The position numbers and the translations under genes were made by a program. Shown here piece by piece: positions 25,771 to 34,374 of a stretch of 64,000 bases of DNA. The notes under the pieces were generated by a model, which was not told the origin of the DNA, did not search any database, and was given only the letters and a program-made list of their open reading frames with translations. Source of the DNA: Bacillota bacterium (GTDB lineage: Bacteria; Bacillota; Clostridia; Peptostreptococcales; Acidaminobacteraceae); contig JAOARG010000069.1 of NCBI GenBank assembly GCA_025210655.1, positions 1-64,000 of the forward strand. The letters are read 5' to 3'. Each line of letters opens with the position of its first letter. The stretch's first letter is position 1.

Positions 25771-26580
25771 CTCTATCTGAATAAGCACTTCACCAATAAA
25801 CTCATCCGTCATGGATTCCCAATAATCAAACAGGGGAACATAATATGCTTCACCTAAAACTTTATAATTTTTTTCTTTAGCATAAGCGAGTAATTTATTA
25901 ATTGTGATTTCTACACTTGTATATTGACCCTTATGAAGACATCTTATGAATTTGTTAATGGGTCTATTATCTTCATTTCTATCTTTTATATCTCCATGTA
26001 AATAGTCGAATACATACTTCATTTTGTATTTTCCTGAAGGGTCTGAGTGTTTTATATCGAAGCATATGCCAAATTTACTTGAAAGCTGACCGTCACGTCC
26101 AAGTTTATTTTTGAGCCTTTGTACAGCAGAATCATAATCCATAAGATGTCCATAACCGACATGCTCCTTGATACTATTTGTTTGAGGATATTCATTTTCT
26201 AATATTCCTTCATATAGTTCAAGTTTTTTGAAGAGAGTTAAATCTGATATTCTTTTCTCAATAATCAATCTTTGAGTTTTTAAATCTTTTATTTTCTTGT
26301 CTATTTCTTTTTTCTGTAATTCTAATAATTCTATACTTGAAGTATCATTATTTCCAGATAAATATGATTTGATTTCTTTGAGGGATAGTCCACTTTCTTT
26401 TAGGGCTAGAATTAGCTCTAGTCTATTTATATCTTCTTGAGTATAGAGTCTATATTTTTTTTCATTTCTTATTGAAGGAGATAGTATTCCCCATTTATCA
26501 TAGTGAATCAGGCTTGTTCTAGTGATATTGAACATTTTTGCCACTTGGCTTATTTTATATTGTTTCTTTTCAGAATTAAT
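25756..26580 (-). CDS. MerR-family activator with effector-binding domain (probable ATT start)
   Basis: 274 residues if translation starts at ATT (26580). GGAGG at 26593-26589 is 8 bp from that ATT; no ATG, GTG or TTG lies in frame before GTG at 26544. Starting at the GTG would remove YKISQVAK, the first part of the MerR winged helix, so the ATT is preferred. The HTH continues with MFNITRTSLIHYDKWGILSP, then a coiled-coil dimer helix at about 90-120 and a GyrI/BmrR-like effector domain from about 130. It is divergent from the UvrA-like ATPase gene and should activate its 19-bp-spacer promoter. Confidence 0.87.
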   Translation of the reverse strand: MNSEKKQYKISQVAKMFNITRTSLIHYDKWGILSPSIRNEKKYRLYTQEDINRLELILALKESGLSLKEIKSYLSGNNDTSSIELLELQKKEIDKKIKDLKTQRLIIEKRISDLTLFKKLELYEGILENEYPQTNSIKEHVGYGHLMDYDSAVQRLKNKLGRDGQLSSKFGICFDIKHSDPSGKYKMKYVFDYLHGDIKDRNEDNRPINKFIRCLHKGQYTSVEITINKLLAYAKEKNYKVLGEAYYVPLFDYWESMTDEFIGEVLIQIEKESQ

Positions 26581-26593
26581 TTTAAAAACCTCC

Positions 26594-26624
26594 TTGACTG
26601 TAACCTAAGGTTATAGTTTATATT
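26594..26624 (+). promoter_or_regulatory. MerR-type promoter for the UvrA-like operon
   Basis: TTGACT (26594-26599), 19-bp spacer, TATATT (26619-26624). The dyad TAACCT-A-AGGTTA fills the spacer at 26601-26613. Its half-sites differ from those of the other MerR-type promoters in the window, consistent with a separate regulator. Confidence 0.85.
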
Positions 26625-26663
26625 TAAATTATACAGTAGTTGGGTATTAGTTAGAAGAAGTTA

Positions 26664-26843
26664 TTTGCCTAAGGTTGCCTAATACTACTTTGGCGTGCCT
26701 AATCATTGCTATGCAATTAGCCTAATATTGTACTTAAGTTCTTCAACTTTTCAAAATGAAAAGTTAAAGACAAACAACATTAGGCTAGAAGCGTAGCTGG
26801 TTTTAGGCACAATCAGAGTAGTTTTAGGCCATATTAGGCAAAG
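26664..26843. repeat. Multi-hairpin inverted element, GCCTAAT word (family B, two arms)
   Basis: Left arm words TTTGCCTAAGG, TGCCTAATAC, GTGCCTAATC, TAGCCTAATATTG; the right arm, read as complement, has TTTGCCTAATATGG, GGCCTAAAAC, GTGCCTAAAAC and TAGCCTAATGTTG. The centre is CTTTTCAAAATGAAAAG. It sits in the leader between the MerR-type promoter and the UvrA-like gene. Confidence 0.75.
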
Positions 26844-26907
26844 AAATTTGGAAGGTTAAAATTATCAAAATGAAATAATACACAATTTTTGTGGGAGGTA
26901 AAAGATA

Positions 26908-29388
26908 TTGAGTGAATATATAAAAATATCAGGGGCATATGAGCACAACTTAAAAAATGTTTCTGTATCTATTTCAAAAAATAAATTGATAGCAATAACT
27001 GGTCCTTCTGGGAGTGGTAAATCTTCATTTGCAATGGATATTCTTCAAAGGGAGTGTCAGAGACAGTATTTGGAGTCTATGGGTATGGTAACTGATGGTT
27101 TAAATAAGCCTATGGTTGAGAGTATTGTTGGACTTTCTCCAGCGATAGGGATTTCCCAGAGGGGAATAGGTGGGTCTAGTAAGTCTAATGTTGGAACCTA
27201 TACTGAGATATTGACATATCTGAGAGTCCTTTATTCAAAGCTTGGAAGAAGAACTTGTCCCGTGTGTAATACTAAAATTGCACCGGATTACAGGGCGGCT
27301 GATCTGGCCCAAATAGATGAAAAAAGTGTTATTTGTCCATCATGTAGTAATGAAATGCCCCATCTAACAATGGGTATGTTTTCTTTTAACAAGCCAGAGG
27401 GTGCTTGTCATACTTGTGGTGGACTTGGTACCATAACTGAAATTGATATATCTAAAATAGTGGATGAATCCCTTTCTATAGGTGAAGGTGCAGTTAAGAT
27501 TTGGGGAAATGGACAGTTTTGGGAATACTATGCAGAGGTTTTAGAGAGATGTGGTAAGCATTATGGATTTATTTTTGATGGGTCTAAAAAGGTTAAGGAT
27601 TACAATGAAATTGAGAGACTTGTGTTTTATGAAGGTGTTGATTCTGAGAAATTTAAAGCAATCTATCCTAATATTAAAAAGCCTAAAAAAGTTAATGATG
27701 GGTACTTCAAAGGTATTTTGACCTTTATGAATGAAAAAGCAAAGGAAAACTCTAAAAAGGCAAAGAAGAATTCAAAGATTACCAGTTCATTTGTGACTAA
27801 CAGTTGTTCAGATTGTCATGGTAGTAGATTGGGGGTTGATGGAAGAACAGTAACAGTAAATGATAAAACGATTGTTGAAGTATCTAGATTTGATTTAAAT
27901 GAATTGATGGTTTGGCTAAATAATCTTAAGTTATCCCTAGTTGAAGAAAAAATAGTTTCAGCAGTGTTATCTGATTTAAGAAAGAGAATTGGAAATGTAA
28001 TAAAGATAGGTCTGGGATATCTTTCATTAGACAGGGCAACTAGCACTTTGTCAGGTGGAGAGTCTCAAAGACTTAAGTTATCAAATATTATTGATAGTGC
28101 TCTGACGGGAGTACTGTATATTCTAGATGAGCCAACTACTGGGCTTCACCCCCATGATGGAAGGATGCTTCTTGAGGCATTAAAGCATATAAGGGATTTG
28201 GGAAATACAGTCCTTGTCATTGAACATGATACTGATTTTATTAGAGAGTGTGATCATATTATTGATTTTGGACCTGAGTCAGGACCAAAGGGTGGAGAAA
28301 TTGTTTTTTCTGGTAGTCCTGAGGAAATAATAAATGATAATAAATCGGTCACAGGAAAATATCTAAAAGAAAAGGTAAAAATAAATAATGAATCTTTTAA
28401 ATACACTAGGAAGATTTCTGTTAAGAATGCATACTCACATAACTTGAAGAATATTGATGTGGATATTCCCCTGAATGGATTTGTATCTTTTACAGGTCTA
28501 TCAGGTAGTGGAAAATCATCTCTTGTTATTGATGTAATTGATAAATATTCTAAAAAAGGATATGCAGACTGTGATAAGGTTGAAGGTCTTGATGATGTAA
28601 GCAGGGTAGTAACTATTAATCAAAAGCCTATTGGAAGAATGTCCAGATCAAATGTAGCAACATATACAGAAATTTTTACAATGATTAGGGAACTTTTTGC
28701 AAGTCAGAAGCAGGCAAGGAAGCTGAGACTTAAGCCTTCACATTTTTCATTCAATGTGAAGGGGGGACGATGTGAGAAGTGTCAGGGTCTTGGAGTAGTA
28801 AAACTTGACATGCATTTTTTAGATGATGTGGAAGTAGAGTGTCCAGTATGTGATGGTCATAGGTTTAAAGAAAAAATTCTTGATGTTAAGTATGATGGTA
28901 AACATATTTCGGAGATACTGGATATGACGGTTGATGAATGTATAGATCATTTTTCTACTGCATATGATATAAGGGAAAAGTTAATATTTCTACAGGAAGT
29001 TGGTTTAGGATATTTGAAACTTGGACAATCTACATTGACATTATCAGGTGGTGAATGTCAAAGGATCAAACTATCAAAGGAGCTAGCTAGGGAAGACTTG
29101 TCAAATACTATATATATTCTCGATGAACCAACTACAGGTCTTCATCCAAGGGATATAGAGAAACTAATGACTTTATTATTCAAGCTAAGAAATAAGGGCA
29201 ATAGCATATTTGTAATAGAACATTCACTTGAAGTAATTTCTGCATCAGATTACATTATAGATTTAGGACCATCCGGTGGAAATGATGGTGGAACTATTAT
29301 TGATTATGGTTCTGTAAATGAGTTGATAGACAATGCTAAGGGATATACTGGTAAGTATCTTAAGGAATTTATTGGAGGAGAAATATAA
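26908..29388 (+). CDS. UvrA-like ABC ATPase (UvrA2 type)
   Basis: 826 residues from TTG at 26908, with GGGAGG 9 bp upstream. Two ABC cassettes: Walker A GPSGSGKSS at 32-40 and GLSGSGKSS near 530-538; signatures LSGGESQR and LSGGECQR; each followed by ILDEPTTGLHP. Zinc-type CxxC pairs are present at 117/120, 143/146 and 167/170 and near CEKCQGLG. It is about 110 residues shorter than UvrA, as in UvrA2 and drug-resistance paralogues (DrrC-like). With its MerR promoter it is more likely to protect DNA from a bound drug than to be the housekeeping repair enzyme. Confidence 0.9.
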   Translation: MSEYIKISGAYEHNLKNVSVSISKNKLIAITGPSGSGKSSFAMDILQRECQRQYLESMGMVTDGLNKPMVESIVGLSPAIGISQRGIGGSSKSNVGTYTEILTYLRVLYSKLGRRTCPVCNTKIAPDYRAADLAQIDEKSVICPSCSNEMPHLTMGMFSFNKPEGACHTCGGLGTITEIDISKIVDESLSIGEGAVKIWGNGQFWEYYAEVLERCGKHYGFIFDGSKKVKDYNEIERLVFYEGVDSEKFKAIYPNIKKPKKVNDGYFKGILTFMNEKAKENSKKAKKNSKITSSFVTNSCSDCHGSRLGVDGRTVTVNDKTIVEVSRFDLNELMVWLNNLKLSLVEEKIVSAVLSDLRKRIGNVIKIGLGYLSLDRATSTLSGGESQRLKLSNIIDSALTGVLYILDEPTTGLHPHDGRMLLEALKHIRDLGNTVLVIEHDTDFIRECDHIIDFGPESGPKGGEIVFSGSPEEIINDNKSVTGKYLKEKVKINNESFKYTRKISVKNAYSHNLKNIDVDIPLNGFVSFTGLSGSGKSSLVIDVIDKYSKKGYADCDKVEGLDDVSRVVTINQKPIGRMSRSNVATYTEIFTMIRELFASQKQARKLRLKPSHFSFNVKGGRCEKCQGLGVVKLDMHFLDDVEVECPVCDGHRFKEKILDVKYDGKHISEILDMTVDECIDHFSTAYDIREKLIFLQEVGLGYLKLGQSTLTLSGGECQRIKLSKELAREDLSNTIYILDEPTTGLHPRDIEKLMTLLFKLRNKGNSIFVIEHSLEVISASDYIIDLGPSGGNDGGTIIDYGSVNELIDNAKGYTGKYLKEFIGGEI

Positions 29389-29918
29389 TGAGAAAAATTA
29401 TTTTAAATTTGGCAATTAGTTTAGATGGATATATTTCAGATAATGATGGTGGATTTGACTGGATAGTCGGACATGGAGATAACTCAAATGATTCTAAGGA
29501 GCCTTTTGATTTTCCAAAGTTTCTTGAGGAAGTAGACACACTTGTCATGGGATCTGTTTGTTATGAGGATGTTATTCTGTCTGGACTTGAGACATTCAAG
29601 GACAAAAAAATTATAGTAGCTACAAATAGGGAAATGGAAAAAAGGGACAATGTAGAATTTATAAGTGGGGATATATGCAGTCAAGTACTTGAACTGGCTA
29701 AAGAAGAAGGAAGGAACATCTGGCTATTTGGTGGAGCTGGATTGACAGATACATTTATAAAAAATAATGCTGTAGATGAGTATATAGTAGCTATTATTCC
29801 CACAATATTAGGTGATGGTAGAAGACTTTTCAGAGGTGGATATCCTAAGATAGATCTTCATCTTGAAAGTACTAGTAATAGTGATGGGGTTGTGGTGATG
29901 AGATATGTTCGTAGGTAG
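29388..29918 (+). CDS. Dihydrofolate reductase-family protein (RibD C-terminal domain)
   Basis: 176 residues. MRKIILNLAISLDGYISDND, then DTLVMGSVCYED and ATNREMEKRDNVEFISGD, and IWLFGGAGLTDTFIKNNAVD form the DHFR/RibD reductase core with the NADPH-binding GGAG. Related to YwjB/YyaP rather than true folA. Its ATG overlaps the TAA of the UvrA-like gene by one base, so it is co-translated under the MerR promoter. Its substrate, perhaps a flavin or pterin or a drug, is unknown. Confidence 0.87.
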   Translation: MRKIILNLAISLDGYISDNDGGFDWIVGHGDNSNDSKEPFDFPKFLEEVDTLVMGSVCYEDVILSGLETFKDKKIIVATNREMEKRDNVEFISGDICSQVLELAKEEGRNIWLFGGAGLTDTFIKNNAVDEYIVAIIPTILGDGRRLFRGGYPKIDLHLESTSNSDGVVVMRYVRR

Positions 29919-29942
29919 TGGGTAGTAGGTAGTTGGTCGGTT
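29908..29942. repeat. Family H repeat over the stop codon
   Basis: GTAGGTAGTGGGTAGTAGGTAGT then TGGTCGG. It starts inside the last codons of the DHFR-like gene. Confidence 0.45.
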
Positions 29943-29952
29943 GAGGTCCTTT

Positions 29953-29988
29953 TTAAAGCACTCAGTTCAGAATTCTGAGTGCTTTACT
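29953..29988 (+). terminator. Rho-independent terminator
   Basis: AAAGCACTCAG pairs with CTGAGTGCTTT around TTCAGAATT; weak T tract. Confidence 0.75.
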
Positions 29989-30007
29989 ATGTTTTCTGGA
30001 TACCTGA

Positions 30008-30310
30008 CTTAGCCTAATATAGCCTAATATTACTTTGATCATGCCTAAGCCTTGCCTAGCAATTTGCCTAAAATTGTTTTAGGGGAACCGTTTTAATAAA
30101 TTAAAAACTAGTAGAAATTATTTTATTATAAAATAAGGATAAGAGGAAAAGCTCTTTTAATAATCTCTGGTTATTCCTTTTTCCCGAAGTATTTGCTAAA
30201 ATACTGATTCCCCTAGCACAAACAAAGTTTTGTGCGATTCCCCCTTTTCACCCAATAGCCAACAGCCAACCACCATTTCTGCCAATAGCAGAAATACACC
30301 ACCCGAAATA
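30008..30310. repeat. Composite multi-hairpin element, families B and F (copy 1)
   Basis: GCCTAATAT words at 30011 and 30021 and GCCTAAG/GCCTAG/GCCTAAAA words lead into the F part: GGGGAACCG, a TTTTAAT/ATTAAAA hairpin, ACTAG, then on the right CCCGAAGTATTTG-CTA-AAATACTGATTCCCC and CACAAA-CAAAG-TTTTGTGCGATTCCCC. The left part carries GGGGAA, the right its complement. Also copied at 35560. Confidence 0.7.
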
Positions 30311-30329
30311 TTATAAAAAATATTTCTCC

Positions 30330-30358
30330 TTGACATACTAGACGACCGGTCGTATAAT
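30330..30358 (+). promoter_or_regulatory. Promoter with TetR-type operator
   Basis: TTGACA (30330-30335), 17 bp, TATAAT (30353-30358), a full consensus promoter. The palindrome ACGACCGGTCGT at 30342-30353 lies in the spacer. The TetR gene at 30904 is the obvious regulator. Confidence 0.88.
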
Positions 30359-30390
30359 AAATTTAATAAGAAGCGAAGGAGAGTAAGTTT

Positions 30391-30840
30391 ATGAATGAAA
30401 AAATTAAAGGAATATTAGAGTCCCATGGCTTATTGAGATTAGGCACTTTAGATAGCACTGGTTTTCCAAATGTAAGATCTGTAGATTTTGCTAATGATCC
30501 TGAGGATGTTTCTAATATTTATTTTACGACTTTTAAGGAGACAAACAAGGTTAAGGAAATTGCAAATGATAATAGGGTATATATTGTGGTGGATGAGTCT
30601 GCTGAGTCTATTGAAGAATTAGCTCAGATTAAGTACATAAGAGGAAAGGGAGAGGCATTCCAAGTTGTTACTGAGGATGAGGCTAAAAGGGCTATGGGTC
30701 TTTTACTTACTAAATATCCATTTTTAAAAGATCTTCCTGGGGACCCTTCTATAATGAGTATTTACAAAATTAAACTAAGTGAAGTAGCTGTTACTGATAA
30801 TAGCCTTGGTTTTGGACATGTTGATAAGGTAACATTCTAG
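30391..30840 (+). CDS. Pyridoxamine 5'-phosphate oxidase-family flavoprotein
   Basis: 149 residues. LESHGLLRLGTLDSTGFPNV, RSVDFANDPEDVSNIYFTTF and KETNKVKEIANDNRVYIVV fit the FMN-binding split barrel of the PNPOx-like family; the C-terminal half has the expected strands. It probably binds FMN or F420-type flavin and reduces a small electrophile. AAGGAG precedes the ATG. It is the first gene after a TetR-type promoter and lies 63 bp ahead of the TetR gene, so the two form an autoregulated operon responding to the enzyme's substrate. Confidence 0.85.
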   Translation: MNEKIKGILESHGLLRLGTLDSTGFPNVRSVDFANDPEDVSNIYFTTFKETNKVKEIANDNRVYIVVDESAESIEELAQIKYIRGKGEAFQVVTEDEAKRAMGLLLTKYPFLKDLPGDPSIMSIYKIKLSEVAVTDNSLGFGHVDKVTF

Positions 30841-30903
30841 CTCCGTACTTGACCGATGCCCTTCTCTTATTTATAATGGATTCATTAAGAAAAGGTGATG
30901 AAT

Positions 30904-31443
30904 ATGGATAAAAGAGAAGCTATAATCTTTACTGCTGCAAGATTAATTCATGAGCAGGGTTACAATAAGGTTGGAATAAAAAGCATATTGGATGAACTTT
31001 CGATTCCCAAGGGATCATTTTATCATTACTTCAAGAGTAAAGAGGATTTGGGTCTTTCTATTATTGATATATATATCGATGATACAAAGGGATGTATTGA
31101 ATCGGTTTCTAATGATATAAAGGGTTTGAAGGATTTTTTTGGTCTTTTCTTTAAGCGACTTGAAGAGATGCAGTTGAAAAAGGGATGTCCTGTTGGGAAT
31201 CTTATTTTGGAACTTTCAGATGAAAATGAAAGTTTTAGAACTAGACTGATGGTATGGTATGAAATGCTTTTTAGATGGATAGAGGATGTTTTGACAAAGG
31301 AATCTATTGATAATGCTGAAAAAAAGGCAAAGGCACTTGTTGCAGCTTTCGAAGGTACAATGATGTTGTCAAAGCTTGATAAGGATAATGTGCATTTTGA
31401 GATATTCAATGAAATAACTTTTTGTTCAATAATTGAAAATTAG
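30904..31443 (+). CDS. TetR-family repressor of the preceding flavoprotein operon
   Basis: 179 residues from ATG at 30904. GGTGAT lies just before; GTG at 30895 and ATG at 30898 are possible but overlap that site. The HTH is at about 6-48 (IIFTAARLIHEQGYNKVGIK, then LSIPKGSFYHYFKSKEDLG), of the NemR/YxaF-like type that often senses electrophiles. It carries cysteines in KGCIES and KKGCPVG, with the CPVG motif typical of the TetR_C_16/AcuR class. It should bind the ACGACCGGTCGT palindrome. Confidence 0.87.
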   Translation: MDKREAIIFTAARLIHEQGYNKVGIKSILDELSIPKGSFYHYFKSKEDLGLSIIDIYIDDTKGCIESVSNDIKGLKDFFGLFFKRLEEMQLKKGCPVGNLILELSDENESFRTRLMVWYEMLFRWIEDVLTKESIDNAEKKAKALVAAFEGTMMLSKLDKDNVHFEIFNEITFCSIIEN

Positions 31444-31447
31444 TATA

Positions 31448-31486
31448 TAAAAGGGTAGTCTTTTAAGACCACCCTTTTATTATTTC
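31448..31486. terminator. Bidirectional terminator
   Basis: AAAAGGGTAGTC pairs with GACCACCCTTTT around TTTTAA; it serves the TetR gene and the convergent GGDEF gene. Confidence 0.85.
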
Positions 31487-32415
31487 TCAGAACTCTCAGT
31501 AACAATAGTATTGCGTCCAAGTTCTTTTGCTTTATATAATAGTTTATCCGCTCTAATCAATAGATTTTGGAAGTCTTCATATTTTTTATATTCAGCTATT
31601 CCTATACTTGTTGTAAGTGGTCTGTGAACTCCCTTGATTTTAACGTTTTCAAATTCGTGTTTTAACTGTTCCATTCTTTTTTTAGTAATCTCTAGATTGC
31701 CATTTACTAGGATTAGGATAAACTCATCTCCCCCGAATCTAACCTTTAAATCATTTTCCCTAGAAATAGATTTAATTAGATTAGCAAATACCACTAGTAC
31801 TTCATCGCCAATGTCATGTCCATATGTATCGTTTATTGTCTTAAAGTTGTCGATATCCGTTATTGCCATTGTTATATTGTCTATAGAATTCATTCTAAGC
31901 ATTGAAGAGAGTTTCTCAAATTTTTCATATAAATAACGTCTATTATGAAGCTTTGTTAGTGGATCTTGGAACATGAGTGATGTGATAATATTATTTTTTG
32001 ATTTTAAGGCTTTATTTTTTTTATGTATATCTCTGGCTAGATTTGATAGTTCGAGATTAACTTCGCCTATTTTTTCTATAATATTGGTTTCTTTATTAGC
32101 ATTATTTTCAAAAATGTATAAGGTGTTTTTAGGACCTTCAAGGAAGTATCCTGTAAAAAATAGTCTTAGTTTTTTGTCAAAAACATATTCTAATTCTACT
32201 TCTGGCAAGTTAGACCTTGAGGATTGACCAATACTGTTTTCTTTTATTTTAAAATATCTTGAAAGAGGTTTATTTATTGTACTTTCTTCAGAAATTAATG
32301 TTTTGACACCTTGATTAACTTTAACTATTTCTTTAGATTGATTTATTTCTATAGCAATTATTTTTTTGGAACTATATATGTAGTTTACAATTAAATCAAA
32401 ATAATCATTCCACAT
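31480..32415 (-). CDS. Diguanylate cyclase coupled to a B12-binding sensor
   Basis: 311 residues from ATG at 32415, with AAGGAG 10 bp upstream; it overlaps the last 11 bases of the preceding gene. A longer frame upstream has no site. The N-terminal 125 residues look PAS-like (IIAIEINQSKEIVKVNQGVK, LYIFENN), then a helix (NLARDIHKKNKALKSKNN) leads to the GGDEF domain. The active site FGGDEF is intact, so it should make c-di-GMP. No membrane segment is present. Overlap with the B12 protein implies that they form one signalling unit. Confidence 0.88.
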   Translation of the reverse strand: MWNDYFDLIVNYIYSSKKIIAIEINQSKEIVKVNQGVKTLISEESTINKPLSRYFKIKENSIGQSSRSNLPEVELEYVFDKKLRLFFTGYFLEGPKNTLYIFENNANKETNIIEKIGEVNLELSNLARDIHKKNKALKSKNNIITSLMFQDPLTKLHNRRYLYEKFEKLSSMLRMNSIDNITMAITDIDNFKTINDTYGHDIGDEVLVVFANLIKSISRENDLKVRFGGDEFILILVNGNLEITKKRMEQLKHEFENVKIKGVHRPLTTSIGIAEYKKYEDFQNLLIRADKLLYKAKELGRNTIVTESSEK

Positions 32416-33526
32416 AATTTGAGTACTCCTTCCACCAATTTCTAGCCAATTCAACTGATTCTTCAGCATTCTTTGGAAATGCATCTGCATCGACAAGTTT
32501 TTGTAATTCAACAGAATTATTTATGGCGAGGCCCCCAACCATTATTTTTATAGGTTTATTACTGTCTAAATTTCTGATTAGATTTACAGTTTCGACCAGT
32601 TTATCGGCGTGATAAGACATGGTAATTGAAATTCCTACAAAAACAGGTTCTACTTCCCCTACTAGTTCTATAAGTTGATCGGATGGTATGTTTGCTCCTA
32701 AGTATCGTATATCCCAGCCATCATGCTCCAAAACATCAGCCACAATTCTAGCTCCTATTTGATGATATTCGTTTATTCCTGCTGACATTATTGCAACTCC
32801 TTTAGTAAGATCATTTAATACATAGTCAGGGTATAAAGAAGCAATAACTTGAGCTATGATTGATGTTGCAAGATGTTCGTGGGCAACGGTAATGGAGCCG
32901 TCTTGCCAAAGTTGCCCAACCTTGTACATTACAGGCTGAATAAAATCTAGATAAAGTTTAGTTATAGGAAGACCGGATTTTAATTTTTCAGAACATATAT
33001 ACATAATGTTTTTGAAGTCCCCAAGTAATAGAAATTTTATTATTTTTTCATGATCTTCTGTCCACTCATCATTAGTCTGATTCGCATTTTCGGTAGTTTC
33101 TTGTGATAGTATAATAAGCTTATCGTGCCAGCTGATCATATTAGTGTAGATGTCTATAAGTGGTTTTTGACAGTCCGGTGCTACATGATCTTGGATAGCC
33201 TTAATCCATTCACTTAACTCGTAAAGGAAATAAGGGAATTCAACACCTTTAGAAGAGTAAGTTTTGTATACCCAGGGAAGGGTATTAACAAGTAAATCAC
33301 CTTGCTTATGTTTAATAACAGTAGACATAAATTGTAGATGGTTTCTATGATTCTCTTCCATTAAACTTATAGGATTTCCTCCTAGAAGGGTGAGTATGTT
33401 TGCTTTTTCTTTCATACTTTTATTTACGTATTCAAGCATTTTTTCACCAGATTTTTCATATTCATCTGCAACTATATCGTCGTAGTAAAATAGTTTTTTT
33501 GATTCTAGTATCATTTTTTCTATCAT
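32405..33526 (-). CDS. Cobalamin-binding sensor, putative B12 photoreceptor
   Basis: 373 residues. The first 155 are helical with no named family. The cap region at about 160-240 has W-x9-EH (Trp207, Glu217, His218 in LWQDGSITVAHEH), the motif of adenosylcobalamin photoreceptors such as CarH and LitR. The B12-binding domain follows with ExHxxG (Glu253, His255, Gly258), where His255 would be the lower axial ligand. No DNA-binding domain is present. Its partner is the overlapping diguanylate cyclase, so light or cobalamin state may be turned into c-di-GMP output. The light function is inferred from the motif. Confidence 0.82.
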   Translation of the reverse strand: MIEKMILESKKLFYYDDIVADEYEKSGEKMLEYVNKSMKEKANILTLLGGNPISLMEENHRNHLQFMSTVIKHKQGDLLVNTLPWVYKTYSSKGVEFPYFLYELSEWIKAIQDHVAPDCQKPLIDIYTNMISWHDKLIILSQETTENANQTNDEWTEDHEKIIKFLLLGDFKNIMYICSEKLKSGLPITKLYLDFIQPVMYKVGQLWQDGSITVAHEHLATSIIAQVIASLYPDYVLNDLTKGVAIMSAGINEYHQIGARIVADVLEHDGWDIRYLGANIPSDQLIELVGEVEPVFVGISITMSYHADKLVETVNLIRNLDSNKPIKIMVGGLAINNSVELQKLVDADAFPKNAEESVELARNWWKEYSNYVE

Positions 33527-33714
33527 TTTAAGCCTCCTTAGTATGAGGTAATCGAAAACTGATTTTCAATTTCTTATGAATGTTTTAATCAATTTTATAT
33601 TATTAGTATATGTTTTTTACAATTTCTACTATTTTATTATTTGCTATACCCTTAATATTAAATGAGTAACAGTCATAATTATTTAATTATTACTAAAATG
33701 TATGGTATAAAATG

Positions 33715-33743
33715 TTGATATAAGAATTTATTTGGTATATTAT
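33715..33743 (+). promoter_or_regulatory. Promoter of the GrpB-family gene
   Basis: TTGATA, 17 bp, TATTAT; 46 bp before the ATG at 33790. Confidence 0.6.
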
Positions 33744-33789
33744 ATCTGGTAACAAAGAATTAGAAAAGTTCAAATGGGAGGTATTAATT

Positions 33790-34374
33790 ATGAGTAAACT
33801 ATATAAGATGACTAATGAAGAGTTATGGCAATTATTTCCCATAATTTTGAAAGAACATAGTTGTGAGTATGATGAATGGTACAGTATTGAGGAAAAAAAA
33901 CTTAAAGAAGTATTGGGAAAAGATTTACATAGAATTAATCATATTGGAAGCTCTGCGGTTAAGGGTTTAATATCTAAACCAACAGTAGATATACTTATAG
34001 AAGTTGAGGAAGATGTTGATATAAAGGATATTACTAAAAAAATTCTTGATGCAGGCTGGTTAAAGATGAACTCACAGACAGAACCCTATTTTAGTATTTA
34101 CTTTAATAAAGGTTATACTGAAGAGGGTTTTGCAGAAAAAGTGTATCATTTACATCTTAGATATCTAGGGGACTGGGATGAAATATACTTCAGAGATTAT
34201 CTGATAAACCATCTTGAAGTTGCTAGGGAGTATGAGAATTTAAAGAAAGAATTGTTAAAAAAATATGAGCATGATAGGGATGGATATACTTACGGGAAAA
34301 CTGACTTTATTAAAAAGTGGACGGAAATAGCTAAAGAAGAGGTGAAAAAAAATGAAAGTAGTAAGAACAAGTGA
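33790..34374 (+). CDS. GrpB-family (UPF0157) nucleotidyltransferase-like protein
   Basis: 194 residues. NHIGSSAVKGLISKPTVDIL at about 56-75 is the family signature: a GSS loop and the KPxVDIL metal-binding stretch of the nucleotidyltransferase fold. The C-terminal half (YHLHLRYLGDWDEIYFRDYL) is also typical. The biochemical role of the family is not settled; links to dephospho-CoA kinase are known from fusions. GGGAGG precedes the ATG. It overlaps the start of the GNAT gene by 23 bp, so they are co-translated. Confidence 0.87.
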   Translation: MSKLYKMTNEELWQLFPIILKEHSCEYDEWYSIEEKKLKEVLGKDLHRINHIGSSAVKGLISKPTVDILIEVEEDVDIKDITKKILDAGWLKMNSQTEPYFSIYFNKGYTEEGFAEKVYHLHLRYLGDWDEIYFRDYLINHLEVAREYENLKKELLKKYEHDRDGYTYGKTDFIKKWTEIAKEEVKKNESSKNK

